In this document: positions 1-10,304 of the stretch, piece by piece
Layout of the letters: each line of letters opens with the position of its first letter
Numbering within the stretch: the first letter of the stretch is position 1
DNA from: Calycina herbarum
Taxonomy: Eukaryota; Ascomycota; Leotiomycetes; Helotiales; Pezizellaceae
Direction of reading: 5' to 3'
Assembly: GCA_001414485.1 (NCBI GenBank)
Contig: LLEY01000330.1
Coordinates: forward strand, 1 to 24,266
DNA: 24,266 bases
Notes under the pieces: model-generated
Told to the model about the DNA's origin: nothing
Database searches by the model: none
Seen by the model: the letters and a program-made list of their open reading frames with translations, nothing else
Made by a program: the position numbers and the translations under genes

Positions 1-149
1 AACTAAATCGACGTAGAATCCGCTGTTTACTGTTTATTCTTCTCTTAGAATATCCCTCTCTCTACATTTTACTATTCTCTCTTCTTAGTACGCCGCTGGT
101 CCCTCTCTTCTTCCCTCTCGCTAACGTATAGACCACGGGGCGTACTTGT

Positions 150-1139
150 GTACTAATTAGCCCTCTTATTAGAGGGAGACCTTATCTTTACATCGTGACA
201 TATTATACGAATAGCTTTATAGAATAGGTTCTAAGCCTTAGGATAGTAGTAATTAAAAGACTATTTATATATATAAAGTTAACTATAATCAACTTCTTAT
301 AGTTAACTTTACTCTATAGTAATAAGCTATACTTCTAACTAGAACCACTTTTTAGATTATAAAGATAGGCTTTATAGATTTATAGTACTAGAGTAGTATC
401 TTAAATATTATTTACTATAAAAAGAACCTTTATTAAACTTTAGTTATATTCTATAGTATTAGAATATATTATACTAGAAAATTAAGAAGTTAAAGATTAT
501 TAGCTTTCGACTAACTATAGAAAGGTAGGTCTATTATGTTTTATTCTTGTTTTAATTAGCTAGATTTGTTCTTCTTACTCTAACTCTTATTTAAGAGAGA
601 CCTTATCTTTATATTATAATATATTATATAAATATCTATATTAAATAGGTTCTAAGCCTTAGGATAGTAGGAATTAAAAGACTATTTATATACGCGAAGT
701 TAACTATATTTAACTTCTTATAGTTAACCTTCTCTTATAGTAATAAGCTATACTTCTAACTAGAACCACTTTTTAGATTATAAAGATAGGCTTTATAGAT
801 TTATAGTACTAGAGTAGTATCTTTTATATTATTTACTATAAAAAGAATCTTTATTAACCTTTAGTTATATTTTATAGTATTAGACTATATTATACTAGAA
901 AATTAAGAAGTTGAAGATTATTAGCTTTTGACTAACTATAGAAAAAGGTAGGTCTAATACGTTTTATTCTTATTTTGAGTAGCTAGATCCGTTCTTCCTA
1001 CTCTAACTCTTATTTAGAGGAGACCTTATCTTTATATTATAATATATTATATAAATATCTATATTAAATAGGTTCTAAGACTTAGGATAGTAGGAATTAA
1101 AAGACGATTTATATACGCGAAGTTGACTATAGTTAACTT
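150..1139. repeat. Tandem array of ~422-bp repeat T (about 2.3 copies)
   Basis: The landmark gagaccttatct recurs at about 176, 597 and 1020, so the period is 421-423 bp. Copy 1 (176-596) and copy 2 (597-1019) align over their whole length. Copy 3 stops at about 1139, where fragment B starts. Each copy carries the dispersed palindrome: 276-295 (AAGTTAACTATAATCAACTT), 697-716 (AAGTTAACTATATTTAACTT) and 1120-1139 (AAGTTGACTATAGTTAACTT). Copies 1 and 2 also carry an extra half-site a few bases downstream. No convincing reading frame was seen. Most differences between copies look like C-to-T or G-to-A changes, as expected from RIP. An inverted copy lies at 21715-22165. The first 149 bp of the window are pyrimidine-rich and hold nothing I can name. 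Confidence 0.9.
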
Positions 1140-1143
1140 CCTT

Positions 1144-1320
1144 AACTGGCGTTCTAAGAGCCTTATATATATATTAGGAATAATACTCTTATATTTAGAC
1201 GAACCTTTGTCTGTGGCTTCTTAGTATACTGAACCCTTATTCGTAGCTTGTTTGTCTCTAAAAGTATATATAGCCTAGACTTATCCTACTATAGAAATAC
1301 AAGCGATTCTCGACTGTCTC
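1144..1320 (-). pseudogene. Fragment B: truncated inverted copy of the gene start at 22171
   Basis: The reverse complement matches 22186-22316 closely, for example gtcgagaatcgctt, ggttcagtata and attattcctaatatatatataaggctcttagaacgc. Read on the minus strand it keeps a frame with two degenerate units (ATNKGSVY and ATDKGSSKYK), followed by IIPNIYIRLLERQ. The right-hand copy reads EAIDKGSVY, EAIDKGLSEYK and IIPNIYIRLLER. This copy carries about 40 extra bases near its 5' end and is cut off directly at the T array, so it is a gene fragment and not a complete gene. The encoded protein is not recognised. Confidence 0.75.
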
Positions 1321-1634
1321 CTATCCTTCCTAACTCTCTTACCTTCTACGCCCTATCTATCCAGCCCTTATAAGCTATCCTACGCCTATTAGGAATATAG
1401 AACTTATAACACTCGTATGTTATTATATAGTCTTAACCTAGATTTAAATATATACTTTATTCTTATAGCTCTTATACTACCCTCTTTTAACTATACATAC
1501 TTTATAGCCTAGCTTATTACTTTTATAAACATATACTAACCTTCTTATTTATAGTAGTAACGAACGAGAATATCTAAAAGCTAAATAGGCACCTCTATCT
1601 ATCTACTATATAATCTATATTACTAATACTATAT
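1321..1634. other. Spacer without a recognised gene
   Basis: This AT-rich stretch of about 310 bp lies downstream of the 3' end of the SNF2-like gene. I see no supported frame, repeat or RNA gene in it. It probably includes that gene's 3' untranslated region. Confidence 0.5.
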
Positions 1635-2236
1635 CTAATTTCCTAACATTTTCAGCAATGTCTTCTTACGCTTCGATACTCGTAGTATAGAACTAGCGCT
1701 GTTGTTTTTAGACTCCTTATCGGGTTCTATATTATCGTCTTAGCCTTTAGAGGTAACACGCTTCTTCGTATTCTTTTTAGCAGCGACTAGAGCTAGAGGT
1801 TGCTTACTATTTAACGTTGACTCCTAGAAACGGATAATATTAAGCTTTATAAGAGGAGTACTGCGAGGGCTAGCGGGAGGGACATTAGAGAGGGCAGCTG
1901 AAGAGGTAACTGAACCTTTAACGCTACGTAGTAACTTATTTATATTACGAGGCTGCTTTGAAGCTGGTTAACTCTGAGATAGTCGTATATCTAGGACTCT
2001 GGGACTAGAGTTGGCAGTAGCGGCAGCGACTCTGGCGGTTGGAGCTGAGACTGGAGCTAGAGCTAGAAGTGTAGACGAACTAGAGCGGGAAACATAGTAT
2101 ATAATATAGCTGAAAATTCGAGCAGCCTTAGTAGTAGGAACTTTTACTATAGGGTTTATATGTCTCTCTTAAACTCTACTTACTACCTAGATCTCTTTAG
2201 TAAGATTCTCGTAAACCTTATAGATAGATAGTAACG

Positions 2237-2310
2237 CTATAAATAGTTAGTACTAAGTCTTAATAATAATAACCAAAGTTAACTATAGTTAACTTCTAAG
2301 AGTGACTTAC
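2237..2310 (-). other. Spliceosomal intron (74 bp) in the SNF2-like gene, containing the palindrome
   Basis: On the minus strand it starts GTAAGT, has a canonical TACTAAC branch site (plus-strand 2246-2252) and ends TATTTATAG. Joining the flanking exons keeps the frame (RIHP followed by LLSIYKVYENL). A perfect copy of the dispersed palindrome occupies 2276-2295. The signals are textbook fungal ones and support an ordinary nuclear gene before mutation. Confidence 0.8.
2276..2295. repeat. Dispersed palindrome, perfect copy, inside an intron
   Basis: AAGTTAACTATAGTTAACTT, a 20-bp perfect inverted repeat. It lies between the 5' splice site and the branch site of the SNF2-like gene's intron. Confidence 0.9.
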
Positions 2311-3066
2311 GATGGATTCTAACCTCTGCTGCTTCCTTAGCCTTAGTTACTAATATTAGGTGTAAGAGATCTTATATACTATACTTCGGGACTTGATAGC
2401 TATTTATATACGTATAGAACTCGACGACCTTGTCTTTATGTAACTTTGATATAGCCTTTAAGTAGATATTAGTATCCTTTATATCTTCCTCTCTTTCTAC
2501 GTTAGCTTCGGTGTTCGGATCTATATTAGGAATATCTAGGAGTATCTAAACCTTTGCTTTATCCTTTATAAATATATTAATTTCTATAGAGGCGATCTTA
2601 ATATTACTTGTTACTAAGATCTGATTATATATCTTCTCTGCTATAAGTGATTAGAGTGTACTATTATAGGTTCTCTAGAACGTAAAGACGTAGAAATTCT
2701 ACTTATTCTTCTAACTTAGACGGTTAAGACGGCTAAGTGCTTATAAGAATAACTAGTAGTTATCTAGAGGGTTTATAAAGACTCTCTTACTATAGTTATA
2801 CTATAGGTTTATTAAAGTCGATATATACTAGATACTTGTAATAAGAAGAGTGCCCTTAGTACGAGGATTATTAAAGGTCACTACTATGTCTATACGTATT
2901 TTCTAAGTATGTTTAGTATAGATTATAAGAATAGAGACCTCGACGACGACGGAAATAAGTTTAGCTAACTACTAGATCGAGGGATATAGAACAAAGACTA
3001 GCAGATTTAGACACTTATCTAAACAGATGTTATAAACGCGACTTATCAGAGCCTGAAGCTTGATAG

Positions 3067-3071
3067 AATAT
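3067..3071. repeat. Target-site duplication AATAT, left copy
   Basis: AATAT directly precedes the 5' LTR and is repeated at 10300-10304 directly after the 3' LTR. Five-bp duplications are usual for Ty3/gypsy integrases. The site lies in an AT run inside the helicase gene. Confidence 0.85.
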
Positions 3072-3495
3072 TATTACGAATCACGTATACACGTGATAAG
3101 TGAAGACTAGACGGCGTCCTAATAGGTTAAGCACTATCGGAATACTCTTATAGTAGATAGGGATCGGTTAGGTTAGCTAAGCGATCTAAGGATTTCATTA
3201 TGATCACGTGACGGACCGCTGGATCGCTAGGCGAACCAGCTCGTTAGATCGCCAGCTCGACGAGCGAGTTAGCTACCTAGGGGAACGAAGGTTCTATATA
3301 TACTAGTACGTCTACTATCTAGATAGAAGCTTCGTACTTAACTTTAGTTATTAATCTTATTATCTTATTTAATATCTTTGATATAAGTAACGAGTTCACT
3401 TCTAAGTAAATAACCTAGTATATTTATACTTCTTATTTATATACTAACCTTCGAGACTTAGTTATCTTTATTTAGTTTATTTAAGTTTTATTATA
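3072..3495 (+). repeat. 5' LTR of the gypsy element
   Basis: 424 bp, aligning end to end with 9876-10299. Its centre (about 3195-3290) keeps more G and C than the 3' LTR, for example gatcacgtgacgg against aattacgtaatag. Its last 60 bases are more AT-rich than the 3' LTR. The differences I compared are almost all C/T or G/A transitions. No convincing tRNA primer-binding site (TGG...) follows it at 3496; RIP may have erased it, or priming may not use a tRNA 3' end. Confidence 0.93.
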
Positions 3496-3526
3496 CTTTA
3501 AGCACCTGCTTAGAAGTTCAGTCGCC

Positions 3527-6500
3527 ATAGCCCTAGTAACCCCCGCAGCAGCTAGCTCGAATACTAGTCGAGTTAACGTCGTAGATATATCTAGAAGTGC
3601 GACTAGAAGAACACCTGCTAGTATATAGTTAACTAGGAACGACGATAATATTAGTATACTAGACGCCTCTAAGCTCTATAAGGTCGAAGCACTTAAATCT
3701 ATTAAAGTTAAGATACTAGATACGTATTATAGAAAGTAAAAGGAACTCGACTTATTCCTTCTCTAAATAGACATCTACTTTAACTTTAATTCTAATAAGT
3801 TCGAAGATAGTTATAACTTACGAACTATCTTTGCTATCTCCTATCTTAGAGGATTAGTATTAGAATAGGTATAGCTATACTTAGAGGATTTCTTTAAAAA
3901 TAAGAATAAAGATAGAAAGATAGAATTAACTAAGATTATGTTTAAATCTTAGAGAGGATTTAAAACAACTATTAAAAAAGTCTTTAGAGACTTTAATATA
4001 ATTTAAACAGCTATATATAAGCTTTTAGAATTATACTAGACTAGATTAGTAATAGATTATACTAATAAATTTCAACGTTATAGAATAAAGTTAGAATAGG
4101 ATACGATTACTCTTATAGAACTCTTCTACTAAGGATTAAAGATATATATCTATAAGGAAATAGCTAAGTAGAATATATAATTCTTAACTATTATAGGTAT
4201 AATCGAGGAAGTTGTTTAACTAGATAACTGTCTATATAAATTTAGAAAGAGTAACCCTAGATATAAGGAAAAGAGTAAAGGGTTAGGAAAGTAGAAGCAC
4301 TCTTATACTAGTAAGCATAGTAAGAAGGTAAATACTACGTAAAAGAAAACCTTTCTAAAGAAAGAAGGACTTTCCTAGAAAGAGCGAAATCATCAACACG
4401 AGTAGAACTTATATTATAATTATAACTAACTAAGCTATAGAGCAAATAAGTATAGTAAGAAGAAAGACTCTAAGAGAAAGAAATAAATTAATACTACTAT
4501 TTAATAACAGATAGCTTTAACTAATCGTATTAAACTTACAGATAAGGAGCTTAAAGTACAAAGATATAGAACCTAGATTAAAAATAATAAAGGAATTAGT
4601 AGTATATAAGACACTAATAACAATAGAGATCTACTTCTTAAAGAATATTATACTATATAATTAGTAATAGAATCCGAGTAACCTTTTTAAGAGGAATACA
4701 AATCACTACTATTAACTAGTTCTTTAAAGATATCAGACTTATCTTTTAGTTTAAAAGAAGAGATAAAGAATAAAGACCCTAAAGTTAAAGAAACTTAGGC
4801 TTTCCTTAGAACCTTTAAACAAGGAAATTAATAAGTATATATTAATAATCAGAAACCAGATTTCTAGAGTCCTTATATAATATAAGAAGTTAACCTAACC
4901 ATCTTAATAATATATATAGTTATAAGTAATAACTCTAAGATAATAACTTTAGTTAGCTTAATTACTAAATAGAAAACTATTAAAGAAAAGAAACTAGAAC
5001 AGAAACGTTAACTAATTAAAAAGCCTAGCTACTTTAAAGTAGAGGATATATAGAAAATATATAATATATTAGATAAAATTAGTATATAAATATAGTAAGT
5101 TCTAACAGGATTTAAGAGATAAATCAAAACCTCTTTTCTTAGAACACTACTTAAAGATGTTATACTAAAGGAATTCGAGTAATATATTATTATTATATTA
5201 ATTAGAAATAATAGGTTAGTATTTAGAAAATATAACTTATAATAACTATTTAATATACTATTCTAGGAGTAAAGGGAGCTCGATATAACTAGATAAGCTA
5301 AGACAGAACTAGAAGAATTATAATATCTATTAGTAGAAGAACTATAGTTTATAGAAATAGTTTAGAAAATAATAATATAATAGATATAATATAAACTAAG
5401 TCTAACTTTAGATTAGTTATTATAGAAACGATTTAAAGGAATGTTACTAGAGCCTACTAAGATAGTAGAATATTATCAGATATATAAAGTAGTATTATCA
5501 GATAAAGAAGGAGTAGTATTCTTTCCTTAGTCCTAGATTAAGGTTATTAAAGAAAAGAATTTAAAAGATTATACATTTAAAATTTACTATATAAAACTAG
5601 AGATAAGTATACTAGAGACTACTTTAGATTATCTATATATAGAAGAACTATAGTCTATAGAAGCTATTTTAGAAACTAGTTATAAATAGATTTAATATAA
5701 CTATAGACAAATACTAAAGTAATTTATAAGAGAAATTCCTAAAACTATAGAAATCATAGAATATAAATTAGTATATAAGGTAGTATATACTAATAAAGAA
5801 AGAGTAAGATTCTTTCTATAATATAAGAATAAGAAGAGAAAGAAGTATAATTAAGAAAATCGATCTTTCGAAGTCTAATATATTAAAGTAAAGTTAGATA
5901 CTACTTTAGGAAAAAGATAGTTAGTAATAACTATAGAAATAAAAGGAAAGAAGTTATAAGTTATAATAGACTTAAGAGTAATAAGTAACTTTATTTTCCT
6001 AATAGCTTAAGAGAAGCTAAACGTTCTAATTAAGGAAATAAGACTATATTAACTAGGGGTGGTTAATAAAATAGACGTTATATATTAAGATAGAATTATT
6101 AATTAGTAAACTATTTTAATAAAAATTAATATTAAAGAATACTATTTAAATATATAATTCGATATTATTAAAATAGAAAGTAAGGAAGTAATACTTAGTA
6201 TACTATAGATTTAAGAACATAATCTAGAAATCGATTAGAAGGCTAGAATAGTAACCTTTAGTTAATATAAATATATAGGTTCGTATTTATAACTTTAAGA
6301 CTAGAATAAGATTAGCGCTACCTCTTCTAAAGTACTAGAACACCTTGTCCAAGGTTCTCTACAAGTTAATAAGAAAGTTAATAACAAAATACCTATGTAG
6401 TACAAAGAATTTAGAGCTTTATTTAAAAACCTAGAAGACTTATAAGCTTTACTAGAACATCGCTTATAGGATTATAAGATTAAATTAAAAAAGGATTATT

Positions 6501-9250
6501 ACTTTTTAAAGTAGAAGCTTCGGTTATATAACTAGAAAAGCCTATAGAGAATAGAAAGTTATATAAAAGAAGGTATTAAGAAGGGATATATTAGAAGATC
6601 TAAGTCGCTAATTACTTTAAATATGCTTATTATTAAGAAGAAAGATAATCTAAACAAAAGAGTATATATTAATTACTAAGAAGTAAATCATACTATAGTT
6701 AAGGACGCTTATCTACTACTATCTAGCTAATACTTATAAGATAAGTTAGGCAAAGTAGTATAGTTTACGAAATTAGATTAATAGAACACCTATAGACTTA
6801 TATAAATAAAAACCGAAGACGAATAGAAGATAGTATTTGCTTTACTATTAGGCCTTTATAAATATATAATTATACTATTTAGACTTTATAATATACTAGT
6901 TATATATTAGAAATAAAATAATAATATTTTAGAGGATCTTCTAAGAGTAATAGTAATTTATTACCTAGATAATATCCTAATCTTCTTAGAAAAAGAAGAA
7001 GAATATAAGAGATATATTAAAGAAGTTTTATAATAACTTATAAAAGTAAACTCTTAGTTAAAACTCTTGAAATATAAGTTTAGAGTAACTTAGACACTTT
7101 TCCTAAAATAGGTATTTAACTTAGGAAAAATAGAAATAAATCTAGTAAAGATCTAAGATATCTTAAACTAGAAATTACTAGAAAATATAAAAGATATATA
7201 GTCCTTCCTTAGATTTATAAACTTTTACTGTCTATTTATATAAGACTATATAAAGATTACTAAACTAATGTTAGTACTAGTTAAGAAAGCTATTAAGTTT
7301 ATATAGAATAAATAGATAGAGAATACTTTTTAGAAAATTAAAGTAAAGTTTATAGAAAAGCCTATTTTATACGATTTTAATATAGATAAACTAAGTATAA
7401 TCGAAATAGACGTCTTAGACATAGCAGTAAGTATAGTTTATCTATAGCTAAATAATAAGAGAAAACTTATACTTATTATATATTATTCTAAAACATTTAA
7501 CCTAGTATAATAAAATTATAATATCTTTGATAAAGAACTACTTACTATAGTATTAGCTTTAAAATATTAGAGAATTTATTTATAGTTAATAAAATACCTA
7601 GTTATAGTTTTATCTAACTATAAGAACCTTAAGACATTTATAACTACTAAGGAACTTATAACTAGATAATTAACTAAATAGTTAGAGATATTAGAAGGAT
7701 TTAATATTATTATTTAGTATATAAAAGGAACGTTAAATATATGAGCTAATATTCTTAGCTAAAAACCTAGATACGAGGGAAATAAGAAGTATAAGAAGAT
7801 TATAATCTTAAAAACTCTTAAGAATAGAAACTTAGTACCTACTATATATAAGATAGTAGTAATAAACAACATCTAAATAGATAAGATTTAGAATATATAT
7901 AAAGGTTATAACTAATATATAAAAGGGAAATTATAGGTTCCTAGCTTATATATAAAGGAGTTTATATAAAAATACTATACTATACCCACTTATAGTTACT
8001 AAGGAATTCGTAGAACCCTCTAAAAGATAAGATAATATTACTATATTAATTAGTTATCTATAATAGTTAAAGAAGTAATAATAGAATATAATACCTATAC
8101 TAGGAATAAGGCTTCCTACTATACTCCTTATAAATAGATAAACACTACTCTAATATTATAGATACCTTAGAAATTAATATCTATAGATTTTATTATTAAA
8201 TTACTAAAATCTAAAGATCTAATAATAAGAGTTAAATATAATATAATCCTAGTTATTATAAAATAACTTATAAAATATATAATTCTAATAATATATATAG
8301 AGTTAAGTATAGCTAAGGAATTAATATTTATATTCCTTAGAGAAGTAGTCTTAAGACATAGACTACTTAAAGAAATACTCTTAGATAGAGATAAGCTCTT
8401 TACCTTAAAATTTTAGATCGCTCTTATAAAACGATTAGATATAAAAAGAAAGCTTTTTATAGCTTTCTACTCTTAAATAAATAGAAGAAATAAATAGATA
8501 AATTAAGTAGTTAAAATATACCTTTATTATTATATAAACTACTAGTAAGATAACTAGGTAGAACTACTACCCTTAGTATAGTTCGCTTATAATAGTTTAG
8601 TAACGGAAATAACACTTATTATACTATTCTATACTAATTTTAGGTATAAATTAACAGTGTATTAAGAACTACTATCTACGACTATTAATAACTAACTTAC
8701 TTATGTTTAGGTCTTAAAAATTAAGAGTCTATATAAGGAACTTATAAAAGACCTATAATTTATAGTAGAAAGAAACGCGTACTACTATAATAAACGACGT
8801 AGTTAAGAGCTAATACTAAAAGAGAGAGATAAAGTCTACTTAGTATAAAAGAATATCGATATAAAAAGACTAAGTAATAAACTAGATTATAAAAAACTTA
8901 GACTATTTAAAATTAAACATGTTAAAGAGCCTTTAAATTATAAATTAGTACTACTAAGAACGATGAATATCTATCTAGTATTCTATATATCCTTGCTCGA
9001 ACTAGTACTAATAGGAGCACTACTAGCCTTATTTATAGAAATTCAACTAGTAAACCTAAATACTAAGTATAAAGTTAAGAGGATTCTTAACTATAGACTT
9101 ATTAGAGAATAGGTTAAGTATTTAATAAAATAGTTAGATTACCTATATTTAGAAAATACTTAAGAACTTAGAAAAAACATTAGCTAGTACTTAGAGGAAC
9201 TTTAAGAGTTCTACTATTAAAACCTAAGTCTATCTATATCGTGTAGTTAG
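3527..9250 (+). pseudogene. gag-pol: Gag-Pol polyprotein of Ty3/gypsy chromovirus, single frame
   Basis: One frame runs about 1,908 codons from a start now reading ATA (3527, in context gccatagcc) to TAG at 9248. Gag comes first and ends in a zinc knuckle near 4406-4456, where the Cys and His positions read Tyr. The protease active-site region (IIDLRVISNF, from about DSGA-type) is near 5960-5995. In reverse transcriptase, GLYKYIIILFRLYN is near 6850-6895 and the catalytic box reads YLDN at 6962-6973, so the second Asp is lost. RNase H (DKELLTIVLALKY) is near 7530-7570. The integrase zinc-binding region starts near 7985; its core Asp is at 8186-8188, LDRDKLF is near 8390, and the catalytic Glu position appears to read Lys near 8490. 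A chromodomain closes the protein (about 9068-9220). Gag and Pol share one frame without a visible frameshift site. The protein copies RNA to DNA and integrates it; this copy cannot. Confidence 0.93.
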
Positions 9251-9785
9251 TAGGAAAGGACTTAAGAAAGGCTAGGTTAAGGCCTAGAGTAAGGGTAGAG
9301 TTGGAAACGTCAGGCGTAGGAAGGGCGGCTAGCCTAGTAGCCTCTTCTTCTATCCGCTTCTTTTCTTCCTCCTTCTCCTTTTCCTTTCTTTCTAATTCTT
9401 TAATAATATCTAGCTCCTTAAGAGAGTTAAGACCAGCTACTATTATTCTCTGCTTCTAGGTATAAAGTAGCTTCTTCTGCTTATTAACCTAGAGGACTTT
9501 TACTATAGCCTTATCGGCCTCGTCTTTTAGTCGTTAGATCTAAGCATCTATAGACTCTTAATCTTAAATAGTTAGTATACAGTTCACCTTATAAACGTCG
9601 TAAGTCTTACTATTCTTTATACAACGACTATAGCGATTTAGACTTTTATTTTAAAGAGCGATATATTTATTTACAAAACCAGCTTTTAAACATTAGATAT
9701 AAAGTACTATTTTTATTCTAGATAAGTTGATTTCTTTTCTAAGAGTAATATACTTAGTATATTTTATTAAACGATTAAGTAGTAT
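9234..9785 (-). pseudogene. Antisense ORF between pol and the 3' LTR, unknown function
   Basis: A minus-strand frame of about 184 codons starts at a probable ATG now reading ATA (9785-9783) and ends at TAG (9234-9236). It overlaps the end of gag-pol tail to tail by 17 bp. Its stops are only TAG and TAA, as in the other RIP-damaged genes. The first half is basic with scattered Cys and Tyr. The second half reads RLKDEADKA and AGLNSLKELDIIKELE, then a Lys/Glu-rich coiled-coil stretch (ERKEKEKEEEKKRIEEEA), then a Ser/Thr/Leu-rich tail. Some fungal LTR retrotransposons carry extra ORFs in this position. I do not recognise this one; the tail is loosely reminiscent of C-terminal parts of pogo-type transposases, but I cannot support that. 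Confidence 0.6.
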
Positions 9786-9862
9786 AGTAAAAAGGGAAGA
9801 AGGCTGCTAGCCTTCTAATAATATTTCTTAGGTTGTACTTAAGTATAGGGATACGCTAAGCT

Positions 9863-9875
9863 AAGAAGGGGATAG
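9863..9875 (+). promoter_or_regulatory. Polypurine tract of the gypsy element
   Basis: AAGAAGGGGATAG is all purine but for one T and lies directly before the 3' LTR, where plus-strand DNA synthesis is primed. It survives because it contains no CpA or TpG. Confidence 0.75.
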
Positions 9876-10299
9876 TATTACGAATTATATATATATATAA
9901 TAAGTAAAGACTAGGCAGCGTCCTAATAGGTTAAGTACTATCGGAATACTCTTATAGTAGATAGGGATCGGTTAGGTTAGCTAAGCGATCTAAGGATTTT
10001 ATTATAATTACGTAATAGACCGCTAGATCGCTAGGCGAACCAGCTCGTTAGATCGCTAGCTTAACGAGCGAGTTAGCTACCTAGAGGAACGAAGGTTCTA
10101 TATATACTAGTACGTCTACTATCTAGATAAGAGCTTTATACTTAACTTTAGTTATTAATCTTATTATCTTATTTAATATCTTTAATATAAGTAACGAGTT
10201 CACTTCTAAGTAAACAACCTAGTATATCTATACTTCTTATTTATATACTAACCTTCGAGACTTAGTTATCTTTGTTTAGTTCGTTTGAGTTTTGTTATA
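9876..10299 (+). repeat. 3' LTR of the gypsy element
   Basis: 424 bp, matching 3072-3495 along its full length. The centre has lost Cs and Gs that the 5' LTR keeps (cgctag for cgctgg, gctagcttaacg for gccagctcgacg). The last 60 bases keep Gs that the 5' LTR lost (tttgtttagttcgtttgag). Each LTR was therefore mutated independently. Confidence 0.93.
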
Positions 10300-10304
10300 A
10301 ATAT
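10300..10304. repeat. Target-site duplication AATAT, right copy
   Basis: Matches 3067-3071. It is followed by an AT microsatellite (atatatatat). Removing the element and one copy joins the two helicase parts with a one-base frame offset, probably slippage in this AT run or an unrecognised intron nearby. Confidence 0.85.

Larger units (their letters stand above)
1635..3066 (-). pseudogene. SNF2-family helicase, C-terminal part (interrupted gene)
   Basis: This is the 3' part of the helicase gene that begins at 13144; the retrotransposon at 3072-10299 separates the two parts. In minus-strand order it keeps the typical SNF2 C-terminal helicase pattern. A stretch reading DIVVTFNNPRTKGTLLITS and then INL lies at about 2795-2895, RVFINPLDNY at about 2755-2790, and an ALSRLNRLS motif VI at about 2711-2755. 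Next comes an acidic and lysine-rich region, then a 74-bp intron (2237-2310). The tail is low complexity, rich in Ser, Ala and Pro and then in Lys (about 1640-2100). The stop is placed at 1635-1637; because RIP makes TAG from CAG or TGG, the true end could be a little further left. SNF2 proteins are ATP-dependent DNA translocases that remodel nucleosomes or protein-DNA complexes in the nucleus. The frame is interrupted only by TAG and TAA. Confidence 0.85.
3072..10299 (+). mobile_element. Nested Ty3/gypsy LTR retrotransposon (chromovirus type), RIP-inactivated
   Basis: Complete 7,228-bp element: 5' LTR 3072-3495, one gag-pol frame 3527-9250, an antisense ORF 9234-9785, polypurine tract 9863-9875 and 3' LTR 9876-10299, flanked by AATAT. 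Both LTRs are 424 bp and start TA and end TA, consistent with an original TG...CA. Pol order is protease, reverse transcriptase, RNase H, integrase, chromodomain, which defines Ty3/gypsy chromoviruses. It interrupts the minus-strand SNF2-like gene. It carries no full copy of the dispersed palindrome, so it is a later arrival that does not share the host element's signature. It is dead: stops occur throughout, and catalytic residues are lost in reverse transcriptase and probably integrase. Confidence 0.95.

Noticed and set aside
3496..3515. tRNA primer-binding site after the 5' LTR
   Set aside because: The sequence following the LTR does not start with TGG or a RIP-changed version that I can match to a tRNA 3' end.
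3615..3630. Palindrome half-site tatagttaactagg inside the retrotransposon gag
   Set aside because: Only one arm is present; in AT-rich RIP-altered sequence a half-site is expected by chance.
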